Below, piece after piece: positions 7,657 to 16,712 of a stretch of 64,000 bases of DNA; positions within the stretch are counted from its first letter, which is position 1; each line of letters begins with the position of its first letter. The notes below the pieces were generated by a model. It did no database searches. It saw only the letters and a program-made list of their open reading frames with translations, and was not told the DNA's origin. Source of the stretch: CAXBES01 sp965367015 (GTDB taxonomy: Bacteria > Bacteroidota > Bacteroidia > Flavobacteriales > Flavobacteriaceae). The translations under genes and the position numbers were made by a program. Location: contig CBDUGY010000003.1 in assembly GCA_965367015.1 (NCBI GenBank), positions 22,147 through 86,146 of the forward strand, written 5' to 3'.

Positions 7657-10631
7657 GCCGCGGCACGTTTTCTTTTTGTTCTGAAAAAAATAATTCCAAA
7701 TATTACAACTATTACACTTAGAATGAAAAACACTAGTTTTTCATAAGATTTGGTGACCAGGGGCTGGGTATTTCCGGTTAATTTAAAACTGCTCCAATAG
7801 AATGGTGACATTTTTTCGGGTGGTGCCGCAGCTAAAAAATTTAATTTGGCTTCCTGAAGTGCCACATTTTTCGGTTTTCCGTCTTTTAAATTCTTCAAAA
7901 ATAATTCAGTTAATTGCGAAGATGCTGCATCGTCTACATTCCAAAGAGTCGATAGCAGAGCTTTACTCCCAGCATACTGAAAAGCTCGTTCCAGACTTAC
8001 AATACCTTCACCTCGAACTAACTTTCCGGCAGCAGTATTACATGCGCTTAAAATAACTAATTGTGCAGCCAGGTCCATATTATAAATTTCATATATATGT
8101 AACATTCCGTCATCCTTATCGGAAGTATTAAAATATAATTTCGACAATAATGGATGTTTGTCTTCAATAGCTCCATGCATTGCCAGGTGGATAATTCCTG
8201 CTTTATTGGAATTGTTTTTTAAGAGATCTTCAGTTACATTATTCCCTGTCCATTTTACACCTTTAAACAATTTGCTTGCCGCATCAACTTCAAGTAAGTT
8301 GTATTTCAGATTTGATAGCCTTGTAAAGCTATGGGGAGTTTCTTTATATTCTTGTCCCTCGTAGTTTGGGGCAAATCCGGCATAAGAATCATATGTTTTT
8401 ACGTTGTTTTTAGCGAGAAATTGAATTGCTGCGGAAGGACCATAAGAAATAGAATAATCATTTAACAAATAGGGGAGAGTACTGTAGTTTCTCGGTTGAG
8501 AGGAAACGAAATTTGTAAGAAGAGTCTCAAAAGGCAGGTAGCACAATTTTCCATCGGGAATAATAATAAGTTCGTTAAAATCTTCCGAGGCAAGCTCTGG
8601 TTGAAGTAATTTTTTATATAATTCGAATCCATCCTTAGTGAATACGTCATAAACTAGCTGTGGCGATTTTTGTAATTGTTCTAAGGAGCTGATATGTTGA
8701 AAGAATCCATCAACCTGTTCAAGTAAATCTTCCGTGTTTTCAATAGTTCGAATAGAAATATTGTCTTTACTTAATTGAAAAACATAGGTGTTCCTTGCAC
8801 CGGTAAAATAACTGATAAGCGTCTGATGATTCAATAATTGGTTTTGAAAAGCTGAAACCTCCGGGATCTGAATCTGGTATTTAAGCTGATAATAATCGGG
8901 ATACTCTCGTTGAATACGCTCTACCAATAGATCGTACTCACTTTGTAGAGAATTTATTTCGGTTTTCCAAAGCGACAGCATTTTGCCGCGAACATCGGCA
9001 CAACGTTTTTCTTCTGTTTCTATCTTACCGGTATAATCGTTGATCTTTTTTTTTAGGGCGATTTCTTCAGAAATAATTTCTTCGGAAACATTGGCAAAGG
9101 AACTTATTTCATGATCATATAATGAGGCGAGCAACAACAGAGCCTTACTTCTCTCAGAGAAATTAAAAGCCTTGTGAAGATTTTCAACATCTTGAGTATT
9201 GACATATAATTTCATAGCAGTATCAATACTACTTTCTATTAAATTGAGAGTACGTTGTGTCCAAAATCCACGGGATTCTTCCGATAGCTGATTGTTGCGA
9301 AGATCTTCCAAAAGGGTAATAGCAAATTCATGGGCCAACATCGCTGCTTTTAAATGATTAATATCCTTAGTTTTATTATATAATTCTTTTAGAAGTTGTC
9401 CCTTTGCAATCATTGATTCTTGTAAGTATTGATATGATTGAATATTCATATCGGCACTGGGATTCATAAACCAGGAATTTTCTTGAAAATCGGGAACTAA
9501 TATATTGATGGCTTCCTGGTAAGCGTTTAAGGCTGCTTCTGTATCTCCTGAATGATGTATTGCTCTAGCCACAAAATTTTTGCAAGCCCCGGTTTGAACA
9601 CTAGTCTTTCCGAATTCTTTTTCCCGCCAGGCATAGGCTTCTTTATAATACTCTAAGGCATCAGCGTAATTGCCGGTATTTATAAGGCTATCTGCTGTCT
9701 TTATGGAATTTTCACTTACATCATTATTTATGGCTTCCTCAAAAACTATAGATTTATCAAAATAGATAAGCGCGTTTTTCGGATCATCGAGTTCCCAATA
9801 CATGTCTCCAATAGCTTCGTTTAAAAATCGCATATATCTAGAATCGGGCGCTAATAAATTCTTCCATACTTTATGAGCTTGCAGGAAATGATCCAAGGCA
9901 TCTTGGTATTCTAACTTTTCATAATAAACGGCGCCAAGAGTATAATTATAGTATGCAATTTCATAGTGATGCATGGGGTAATATTCACTAATGAACGCCT
10001 TGCCTTTATTGTAGTAAAAAATTGATTTATCGAAATCACCTGCATTTCTGTACATATTTCCCAGACATCGTAAGGTATTTCCGTAGTAGAAGATGGGTGG
10101 CTCCTGTAAAATTTCGAAAGCTTGAAGTGCCGCCAGCAAGTGATTGATAGCGAGAGATAATTCGGCATTCTTGTTGGTGGTTCTATAAGTTGTGAGATAG
10201 TATCGACCCAATAGATATTTATTGGCATTTGAGGTAGTAAGAACGGTATCTTCTATTCTGGCAATAAATTTTTGATATAGTTCGGGATTAGGAACAAAAC
10301 CATAATTTTCGGCTAAAAGAAAATGCAATTCAAAAGGTAGCTCATTATTTTTCTTCTCTAAAAGATTTTTAGCGTTCAAAATCGCACTCTCAGCACGTCT
10401 AAATTTGTATTGATTTCTGTAAGACTTGTATTCGGCGATATTGATAGCCACCTCAATCGAATCTGTGATAGAAGTACACTTTTTTAACTCGTCGATTTTC
10501 TGAAGTGCCACATCAAAACTACCTTTGGTAATTAAAAAGTCTATTTCTTCAATACCTACCTTGTAATTACAGGGTTGTGCAATTAAAACTGCATATGTCA
10601 AGCTGAAAAAAAGTAAAAGATTTCTTTTCAT
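7653..10631 (-). CDS. Membrane-anchored TPR-CHAT protein (caspase-like peptidase homologue)
   Basis: A 992-residue protein counted from the ATG at 10631 (a TTG 12 bases earlier is also in frame). It has an N-terminal signal peptide, about 400 residues of TPR helices (e.g. DKSIFYYNKGKAF, DALDHFLQAHKVW, DALEYYKEAYAW), a helical linker, and a C-terminal CHAT domain. The caspase-type dyad is intact: His about 819 in HLAMHG and Cys about 864 in LSACNTAAG, followed by GEGIVSLERAF and STLWNVDD. One membrane helix near residues 966-983 and a basic tail (RTKRKR) end the protein, so the TPR and CHAT parts should face the periplasm. CHAT proteins are proteases or protease-like; the substrate is unknown. 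It converges on the sigma/anti-sigma operon. Confidence 0.85.
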   Translation of the reverse strand: MKRNLLLFFSLTYAVLIAQPCNYKVGIEEIDFLITKGSFDVALQKIDELKKCTSITDSIEVAINIAEYKSYRNQYKFRRAESAILNAKNLLEKKNNELPFELHFLLAENYGFVPNPELYQKFIARIEDTVLTTSNANKYLLGRYYLTTYRTTNKNAELSLAINHLLAALQAFEILQEPPIFYYGNTLRCLGNMYRNAGDFDKSIFYYNKGKAFISEYYPMHHYEIAYYNYTLGAVYYEKLEYQDALDHFLQAHKVWKNLLAPDSRYMRFLNEAIGDMYWELDDPKNALIYFDKSIVFEEAINNDVSENSIKTADSLINTGNYADALEYYKEAYAWREKEFGKTSVQTGACKNFVARAIHHSGDTEAALNAYQEAINILVPDFQENSWFMNPSADMNIQSYQYLQESMIAKGQLLKELYNKTKDINHLKAAMLAHEFAITLLEDLRNNQLSEESRGFWTQRTLNLIESSIDTAMKLYVNTQDVENLHKAFNFSERSKALLLLASLYDHEISSFANVSEEIISEEIALKKKINDYTGKIETEEKRCADVRGKMLSLWKTEINSLQSEYDLLVERIQREYPDYYQLKYQIQIPEVSAFQNQLLNHQTLISYFTGARNTYVFQLSKDNISIRTIENTEDLLEQVDGFFQHISSLEQLQKSPQLVYDVFTKDGFELYKKLLQPELASEDFNELIIIPDGKLCYLPFETLLTNFVSSQPRNYSTLPYLLNDYSISYGPSAAIQFLAKNNVKTYDSYAGFAPNYEGQEYKETPHSFTRLSNLKYNLLEVDAASKLFKGVKWTGNNVTEDLLKNNSNKAGIIHLAMHGAIEDKHPLLSKLYFNTSDKDDGMLHIYEIYNMDLAAQLVILSACNTAAGKLVRGEGIVSLERAFQYAGSKALLSTLWNVDDAASSQLTELFLKNLKDGKPKNVALQEAKLNFLAAAPPEKMSPFYWSSFKLTGNTQPLVTKSYEKLVFFILSVIVVIFGIIFFRTKRKRAAA

Positions 10632-10806
10632 ATTGAAAATCAATTAGTTAGATAGACTCTAATATACGTAATTATACGTATTGCTATAGTTATCATTAGA
10701 ATGTATCTTTAGGTTATAGGTTTAAATCTATTTAACTATTCTGTCAAGGTTTTACAAGATCCCCAATGTATCCATTTTTTGCTACTATGGGTCAATGGGA
10801 TTTGGC

Positions 10807-10833
10807 GAAGCTCGTTACTTGTTAACGGGCTTC
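10807..10833 (+). terminator. Orphan hairpin, terminator-like
   Basis: An 11-base stem with one G-U pair (GAAGCTCGTTA with TAACGGGCTTC) and a 5-base loop, followed by a weak T-rich stretch. It sits between the divergent CHAT and trmL genes, where no gene on the + strand would need a terminator. It may belong to a short untranslated RNA or to the trmL leader. Confidence 0.4.
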
Positions 10834-10913
10834 TCTATTTATTCAATTACTCCTCCTATTTTATTTGAATTTCAGGAAATTCACTTAGTTTTAATGCTGT
10901 AAACAAAGTTTTC

Positions 10914-11381
10914 ATGGCATATAATATCGTTCTCATTGAACCTGAAATTCCCAACAATACCGGAAATATTGGTCGGTTAAGTCTCGCTACAGGATGTACG
11001 TTGCATCTGGTAAAACCTTTAGGTTTCGATTTAGATGATAAGCGGGTAAAACGTGCAGGATTAGATTATTGGAAGCATATTAATCTAAAGATATACGATA
11101 GTGCAGTTGACTTTTTCAACACTCATAGAAATAAAAAAATGATGTTCTTTTCCAGTCATGGTAATAAAGAATATTGGGATATATCTTTCGAAGATGATCT
11201 GTTTTTTGTCTTCGGAAAGGAATCTGTTGGACTTTCTGCACAAATTACTGAAGCCAATAGGGACCATGTGTATAAGATTCCTATTCACAGCGAGCATATA
11301 AGGAGTATAAACCTTGCAAATGCTGTGGCAGTCGTGGTTTATGAAGGTCTCCGTGTTCAGAATGTGAAGAATGGAGGTTGA
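10914..11381 (+). CDS. trmL: tRNA (cytidine(34)-2'-O)-methyltransferase TrmL
   Basis: A 155-residue SPOUT-fold methyltransferase that should 2'-O-methylate the wobble base of tRNA-Leu isoacceptors, using S-adenosylmethionine. Diagnostic motifs are IPNNTGNIGRLSLATG near the N-terminus, VKRAGLDYW in the middle, FGKESVGL, and the C-terminal SAM-binding knot IHSEHIRSINLANAVAVVVYE (in part). The length is exactly that of the family. It stands alone, divergent from the CHAT gene. Confidence 0.93.
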   Translation: MAYNIVLIEPEIPNNTGNIGRLSLATGCTLHLVKPLGFDLDDKRVKRAGLDYWKHINLKIYDSAVDFFNTHRNKKMMFFSSHGNKEYWDISFEDDLFFVFGKESVGLSAQITEANRDHVYKIPIHSEHIRSINLANAVAVVVYEGLRVQNVKNGG

Positions 11382-11387
11382 ATTTTA

Positions 11388-11414
11388 AGAAACTTAACAA
11401 AAGTTAAAGTTTCT
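11388..11414 (+). other. Imperfect hairpin downstream of trmL
   Basis: AGAAACTTAAC pairs with GTTAAAGTTTCT with one bulged A around an AAAA loop, six bases after the trmL stop codon. There is no T tract after it, so it is a poor intrinsic terminator and may protect the mRNA 3' end. Confidence 0.3.
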
Positions 11415-11596
11415 GGTATACAGATTTAAAAATGCGATGAATGAACCTCTTCTTAAGATAAGTAGCGTAATTCTTACAAAATGTAAGTTTTGTATTACAA
11501 AATACTAGGTTTTTATAAAATTATGGGGTAGTTTTATCTTCTAGCCCTGAACCTATTATCCCCTTAATTTTACTTTTTGCTTTAAATTCAACTAAG

Positions 11597-11746
11597 ATGG
11601 AAAAAGCATTAAATTACAAATTTCAGAGACGTTCAAATAGTTATTTTGAGTGGCTTTATGAAGTGATTAAGTCTGAGAAATATTTCGAAGCAGATTCAGT
11701 TATTGTGTTCGATTATCGTGACGGCGTAAAAAGTAAAGCTGTTTAA
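11597..11746 (+). CDS. Short conserved-looking protein of 49 residues
   Basis: ATG at 11597 to TAA at 11744-11746. The product starts MEKALNYKFQRRSNSYFEW and ends FDYRDGVKSKAV. It is rich in aromatic and charged residues, with no signal peptide or membrane segment. The region upstream is A/T rich with stacked inverted repeats (11473-11504), and the next gene starts 70 bases after the stop. Reasons to believe it is a gene: it fills an otherwise empty stretch, amino-acid use is natural, and I recall similar short cytoplasmic proteins in Flavobacteriaceae. Function is unknown. Confidence 0.55.
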   Translation: MEKALNYKFQRRSNSYFEWLYEVIKSEKYFEADSVIVFDYRDGVKSKAV

Positions 11747-11816
11747 TCTTTTAAGAGTATTGGTTATATTTGATAATTAGTCATTAGACGAGTTCTTCTC
11801 AAACTAATAATCATAT

Positions 11817-12350
11817 ATGGACATTATTGAATTTATTTCGGGAGTCGCGTTAGGTGGGATTGTCTCATGGGCTATATCTCATGAATATCACAATAAATCG
11901 ATAAGCAAAGAACTTATTGAAACCTCTTACGATACTCTGGTAGACAGACCCATAGATCAGGTTTGGAATTTAATTTCTAATCCTGAGAATTTTTCGAAGT
12001 TTTATTACCGGGCTGCCAAAAGTTTTGATGATAATGATATTGGCAGAGGAACGGTCATTCATACCCTCGGTCTTTATGGAGAAAGCAAAGAATATATTGT
12101 TATTTGGGAACCTGAGCATATTTTAGCCTGGGGGCATGATCCTTACAGTTGGGTTAATTTTATAGAGTTAAAGCGACAAGAAAATAAGACAGCAGTGTTT
12201 CTAAGAAGACGTGCCAGAACTATTACAAACAAATGGTGGAAGGTAATTCTTTTCAAATTACACCTTGCAAAGCCGACAAAACTATCGAGCGCTCATTATC
12301 TCACAAATGAAATGCTTCAGAAAATTAAACTGTTTTGTGAAAGCTCCTAG
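11817..12350 (+). CDS. SRPBCC-family protein with N-terminal hydrophobic segment
   Basis: A 177-residue protein with a short hydrophobic N-terminus (IIEFISGVALGGIVSWAIS, about residues 3-21) that could anchor it, followed by a START/polyketide-cyclase-like domain: SYDTLVDRPIDQVWNLISNP is the typical first strand and helix of SRPBCC proteins, ending with a long C-terminal helix. Such folds bind hydrophobic ligands; the ligand is not predictable. Its stop overlaps the stop of the convergent M14 peptidase gene on the sequence CTAG. Confidence 0.7.
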   Translation: MDIIEFISGVALGGIVSWAISHEYHNKSISKELIETSYDTLVDRPIDQVWNLISNPENFSKFYYRAAKSFDDNDIGRGTVIHTLGLYGESKEYIVIWEPEHILAWGHDPYSWVNFIELKRQENKTAVFLRRRARTITNKWWKVILFKLHLAKPTKLSSAHYLTNEMLQKIKLFCESS

Positions 12351-14836
12351 AGTGTAAACTTGTTGTTATTAACGAAGAAAATACTATTTACAAAAAATAA
12401 TTTTCCATTATCCCAAAATGCACGAAATAATACGTCGTCTACTAAATAAACCACACTTCCACTACCCATTCGAGCTTCACCAAAGACAACCGAATTCATA
12501 AGTTTTGCTTTAGCTTCATCACCAGAAAATCCGGAAAAACTTTTTGCAGCATCTTTTATATAGCCAACATTATAGCCGTTTTTCAGAAATTTATACGAAC
12601 TGCTACCCAATTTTAATGAATTATATGTTTTGCCATAACCAAAAGCCATTGGATGCGACGGATCTAAGGTTATTTCATAAATACTTCCTGTAATCAAATT
12701 AGTAACATTCTCTCGCTCTCGCTCGTCATACGGAGTAAGATTACCTAGTTTATCTTCTTCATTTACTTCCTCTCCCTTATTCTCGGTTAAATCAAAACCA
12801 TCTTTTCCGGCAAAGGCACCTACGGCTCGTCCTAAAGCAATTACCTTACCGCCGCTTCTAATCCATTCCTTCAAATTGTTCAATACACTCTCATTCAAAA
12901 CACCTCCATACCAGCCTTCCGGCATGATTAATACATTGTATTTACTCAAGTTTATTTTTCCTATATCATCAGTATCGATATGGGTTACAGGATAGTTAAT
13001 TTGCTTTTCAAAAAAGTGCCAGGCAGATCCATAGCTCAATGATGACACGCCGCTACCTCTTAGCATAGCGATTCGAGGTGTATTGATTAATTTAATATCG
13101 GGAGAACCGAAATCGGTTCTATTGTCACTAAAACTTGTGGGAGAGGCGTAAAGATTCCGCTCATGCTTATTCGCAATTTGAGCAAGCATATCGTCGAATT
13201 TAGGATTGTTTTTATTGTCACTTCTGGTTATTACCAGACTTCCTCTATCAAAATTCTTACCATTAAAACGGAGTTCTTTTTCGGAAAATCTTACTTTAAT
13301 ATCACTCTTTAGTAATTCTGCTAAAAAAGCTGCGTCATCCAAACTATTCCATTTCGCAATATATCCTGCGGCATTGGGAGACGCAACCGTACTTCCTATA
13401 TGTGTTGGTAATTCACGATTAGCACTTACTAGAGATGTGCTCGCAATAGTTTCTAATCCGTATGCATATGGAATGCTCCAAGCAGTAATATCATAGGTTA
13501 ATGGATCGCTAATTTTTGCATCAGGTTCAAAAAGCACTTTTACCATTTTTCCTTTTGGCTGATTTGTACTAACTACCAGTGCTCCTGAGGCATTCATGCT
13601 TCCTTGTTTCCCTTCCGAAAAGCTATATCCACTAACAGTTCCACCTGAAGTAAATCCATATTTTATCTCGTGTTTCTTTAGTAACTCGGTCACTGCTTTT
13701 AACTTATCAGGATTGCCTTTCAATACATAACTTTTGTACTTCAAATCGTTGTTTGTGAAGTACTTTTTGAACTCCGAATTCAGCTTAGCGGCATTTTTTG
13801 AGCTCATCTCAATAGTGGAAAGTCCGGTAGTGGTATGATGCTCCATCCTGTCTACCAGAGTGAGCACATAGCCTTCATCAGTCTGGATTCCCAGTCCGGC
13901 GCGTCCGTGCCCTGCCTGCTCATATGTCATTCCAATAGCCCCCATAAAGGTTGGATAGGTGTCCCCATAACTTGGATACAATAAATCGAATCGTTCTCGT
14001 GTAAAAAATAACCATCCTTCTTTGTCAAAATATTTTGCGTGATTTTTTCCTATCTGCGTTTGAAAATCGCGTTGGAAATCGGTAATGATCTCATGAAATG
14101 GCTCTGCCGCCGGAGCAAAGTAATACGGTTCATTAATCCCTTGCTCGTGAAAATCTACATGCACGTGTGGCATCCAGGTGTTATATACTTTTAGCCGCTG
14201 CTGCGTTTCGATTTGAGTTGCCCAAGCCCAGTCACGGTTTAAATCGAATAAATAATGATTAGGTCGTCCTCCGGGCCAGGGTTCATTGTGTTCTGCGGCA
14301 TCTTGCGAGATATCGTAAGGTGTAGCCTTAACCTGATTGTACCAATTCGCGTAACGATCACGCCCGTCTGGATTGATGCAAGGATCTAGAATTACTACTG
14401 TATTCTGTAGCCAGGCTTGTTTCTCAGTAATTAGTTTGTAAACAGTATTCATGGCCGCTTCGGTGCTCGAAGCCTCATTGCCATGAACATTATAACTTAG
14501 CCAGGTGATGGCGATTTGTGGATTCGCATTACCATTCTCCAAACCGATATTCTTTAAATTATCTCTTCTTATTTTATCAATATTTGATATGTTTTGTGGC
14601 GAAGAAATAATTGCATAAGTAAGCGGGCGCCTTTCATTGGTTTTTCCGTAAGTATGATAAGTTACCATGTCACTATTTGCTGCAACATGTTCAAAATATC
14701 TCACCACATCTGCATGCCTTGAGAACTGAGTACCGATTTCATAACCGAGAAAGTCCGATGGGGATTGGAGTTGTGCTATAAGTGAAGTCGAAATAAGTAA
14801 AAATAAAAAGGAAAGATAACGCGTCATTTTGATCAT
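12347..14836 (-). CDS. Secreted M14-family zinc carboxypeptidase
   Basis: An 829-residue protein with a signal peptide (ATG at 14836 or, nine bases later, 14827; cleavage near AQLQ). The peptidase domain spans roughly residues 30-350. Zinc ligands are visible as HGNE (119-122) and the later HVDFHE (226-231); DPCINPDGRDR (151-161) and FDLNRDW (197-203) are further M14 motifs, and the catalytic glutamate probably lies in TYEQAGHG. The C-terminal half resembles the class I glutamine amidotransferase-like domain seen in large Bacteroidota M14 proteins. No T9SS sorting domain is present, so it is probably periplasmic. It should trim residues from peptide C-termini. Confidence 0.85.
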   Translation of the reverse strand: MIKMTRYLSFLFLLISTSLIAQLQSPSDFLGYEIGTQFSRHADVVRYFEHVAANSDMVTYHTYGKTNERRPLTYAIISSPQNISNIDKIRRDNLKNIGLENGNANPQIAITWLSYNVHGNEASSTEAAMNTVYKLITEKQAWLQNTVVILDPCINPDGRDRYANWYNQVKATPYDISQDAAEHNEPWPGGRPNHYLFDLNRDWAWATQIETQQRLKVYNTWMPHVHVDFHEQGINEPYYFAPAAEPFHEIITDFQRDFQTQIGKNHAKYFDKEGWLFFTRERFDLLYPSYGDTYPTFMGAIGMTYEQAGHGRAGLGIQTDEGYVLTLVDRMEHHTTTGLSTIEMSSKNAAKLNSEFKKYFTNNDLKYKSYVLKGNPDKLKAVTELLKKHEIKYGFTSGGTVSGYSFSEGKQGSMNASGALVVSTNQPKGKMVKVLFEPDAKISDPLTYDITAWSIPYAYGLETIASTSLVSANRELPTHIGSTVASPNAAGYIAKWNSLDDAAFLAELLKSDIKVRFSEKELRFNGKNFDRGSLVITRSDNKNNPKFDDMLAQIANKHERNLYASPTSFSDNRTDFGSPDIKLINTPRIAMLRGSGVSSLSYGSAWHFFEKQINYPVTHIDTDDIGKINLSKYNVLIMPEGWYGGVLNESVLNNLKEWIRSGGKVIALGRAVGAFAGKDGFDLTENKGEEVNEEDKLGNLTPYDERERENVTNLITGSIYEITLDPSHPMAFGYGKTYNSLKLGSSSYKFLKNGYNVGYIKDAAKSFSGFSGDEAKAKLMNSVVFGEARMGSGSVVYLVDDVLFRAFWDNGKLFFVNSIFFVNNNKFTL

Positions 14837-14985
14837 TTAGTTTGAAGGCTAAAACTACTAAAGAAAAAGTAATTAGCAATGCCTAAAAGTCAAATTCAAC
14901 CGACTTATTTCCTCTAACTAAAAGTAAGCAAGATGAAGTGTTTATGAATTAACGTAACTTTAATTTTTTTAAAGTGTAAACTACT

Positions 14986-14993
14986 TATTTTTG
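14986..14993 (+). promoter_or_regulatory. Probable -7 box (TATTTTTG) for bshC
   Basis: Matches the Bacteroidota -7 consensus TAnnTTTG, 22 bases before the bshC ATG. A clear -33 TTG at the usual 19-base distance is missing. Confidence 0.4.
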
Positions 14994-15015
14994 TTTCAAA
15001 TTTTTAATCAATTAT

Positions 15016-16611
15016 ATGTCCGTTAAAAAGCTTCCTTATTCTAAAACCGGTTACTTTTCACAATTAATGTGCGACTATCTTTCAGAAAAGGAATCTTTGC
15101 AATCATTCTACGGAAACTTCCCGAAGATCGAGAATTTTGAAAAGCAGATTGAAGAAAAGCAAGCGTCTTTTAATCGCCAGTCGAGAGCACTTTTAGTCCA
15201 GCAACTGAAGCATCAATACAAAGATTTAAATTCTTCAAAAGCTACTCAGAAAAATATCATTTCTCTTTCAGAAGAGAATGCCTTTACCATTACAACAGGG
15301 CATCAACTTAATCTGTTTACGGGACCATTATACTTTTTGTACAAAATTCTTTCAGTAATCAACCTTTGTGAACAACTTCGGTCGAAATATAAATCCAGCA
15401 ATTTTGTACCAATATATTGGATGGCAACCGAAGATCATGACTTTGAAGAAATTAATTATTTTAATTTCTTCGGAAATAAAATCTCTTGGAATAAAAAGAG
15501 TAGTGGAGCCGTGGGTGAGTTGAGCACTGACGGATTAGAGGAAGTGCTACAAGCTTTGAAGCAAGAATTGGGAGAAAGCCAAAATGCTCAAAAACTCATA
15601 TTGCTTTTTTCCCAAGCCTATGTCCAACATCAAAACCTTACAGACGCTACCCGTTTCTTAGCAAATGAGCTTTTTGCAGATTACGGACTTGTTATTGTAG
15701 ACGGAAATGATAGGGAGCTAAAAAAGGCCTTCATTCCTTATGCCGAAAAGGAACTTTTTGAGAATCTTTCGTATAATCATGTTACAGATACCACGAAACG
15801 TCTAACCGATTTAGGGTATAAAGAGCAGGTATATCCTCGTGAAATCAATTTATTTTATTTAGATAAAGGAATTCGTGAGCGTATAATAGCAAAGGATGGC
15901 AAATTCTATGTCAATGATTCGCAGCTATCGTTTACTCGCGAAGAAATACTAGAACTATTAATTAAAGAACCTCAAAAAATTTCTCCAAATGCGCTATTGA
16001 GACCGTTATTTCAGGAGGCCATATTGCCTAATCTCTGTTATATTGGTGGGGGTGGAGAACTAGCGTATTGGTTTCAGTTAAAAGATTACTTTAAAGCCGT
16101 GAACGTGCCATTTCCAATACTATTACTAAGAAACTCCGTATTATTAGTACCGCGAAAATTTTCAGAAAAATTGAGCAAATTGAATGTGGGTATTGATTCT
16201 CTATTCTTAAAACAAAACAATCTTCAGACAAAATATACAAAAGAAGTTTCGGAAATAGCAATCGACTTTACTGAGCAGAAGCAACATCTTCAACAGCAAT
16301 TTAAGGATTTGTATACTTTAGCTGATAAAACCGACGCTTCATTTATAGGAGCAGTGGCGGCGCAAGAAAAGAAACAATTAAATGGTTTAGACCATTTACA
16401 AAAGCGATTGTTAAAGGCTCAAAAAAGAAAACTTTCAGAACATCTGGAACGTCTCACATCAATTCAAGACGCTTTATTTCCGAAGCAAAGTTTGCAGGAA
16501 AGGACTGTTAATTTTGCTGAATTTTATTTGGAATACGGGAATCAATTATTTGTGGAACTTAAAGAAAACCTGAACCCTTTGGGACATGAATTTACAATAT
16601 TGGAATTATAA
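15016..16611 (+). CDS. bshC: Bacillithiol biosynthesis cysteine-adding enzyme BshC
   Basis: A 531-residue protein predicted to add cysteine to glucosaminyl-malate, the last step of bacillithiol synthesis. Family motifs are TTGHQLNLFTGPLYFLYKI, PIYWMATEDHDFEEIN and PNALLRPLFQEAILPNLCYIGG (in part), followed by a coiled-coil C-terminal region rich in Gln, Lys and Leu. The length fits the family. The other genes of the pathway (bshA, bshB) are not in this window, which is usual for Bacteroidota. It precedes guaA in the same direction. Confidence 0.93.
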   Translation: MSVKKLPYSKTGYFSQLMCDYLSEKESLQSFYGNFPKIENFEKQIEEKQASFNRQSRALLVQQLKHQYKDLNSSKATQKNIISLSEENAFTITTGHQLNLFTGPLYFLYKILSVINLCEQLRSKYKSSNFVPIYWMATEDHDFEEINYFNFFGNKISWNKKSSGAVGELSTDGLEEVLQALKQELGESQNAQKLILLFSQAYVQHQNLTDATRFLANELFADYGLVIVDGNDRELKKAFIPYAEKELFENLSYNHVTDTTKRLTDLGYKEQVYPREINLFYLDKGIRERIIAKDGKFYVNDSQLSFTREEILELLIKEPQKISPNALLRPLFQEAILPNLCYIGGGGELAYWFQLKDYFKAVNVPFPILLLRNSVLLVPRKFSEKLSKLNVGIDSLFLKQNNLQTKYTKEVSEIAIDFTEQKQHLQQQFKDLYTLADKTDASFIGAVAAQEKKQLNGLDHLQKRLLKAQKRKLSEHLERLTSIQDALFPKQSLQERTVNFAEFYLEYGNQLFVELKENLNPLGHEFTILEL

Positions 16612-16701
16612 ATTATTACACTTAAAAATCATTGTTCATTAGCTGTTGAAATAACTCATAAAAATTCTCTTATGAACATTTTTCAACTAGTATTTTTACT
16701 T

Positions 16702-16709
16702 TACTTTTG
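16702..16709 (+). promoter_or_regulatory. TAnnTTTG box (TACTTTTG) just before guaA
   Basis: A consensus -7 box ends only three bases before the guaA ATG at 16713. If used, transcription would begin at or inside the start codon, so it may be a chance match or drive an even shorter form. There is no matching -33 TTG. Confidence 0.3.
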
Positions 16710-16712
16710 CCT

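Noticed and set aside
7653..10631. TPR-CHAT as part of a CRISPR type III-E (gRAMP/Craspase) system
   Set aside because: No CRISPR repeats, no Cas7-11-like gene and no adaptation gene are present, and the CHAT protein here looks membrane-anchored.
10761..10820. A 19-codon frame (MYPFFATMGQW...) before the orphan hairpin
   Set aside because: It is too short, runs into the hairpin itself and has no start-site support; the hairpin alone is reported.
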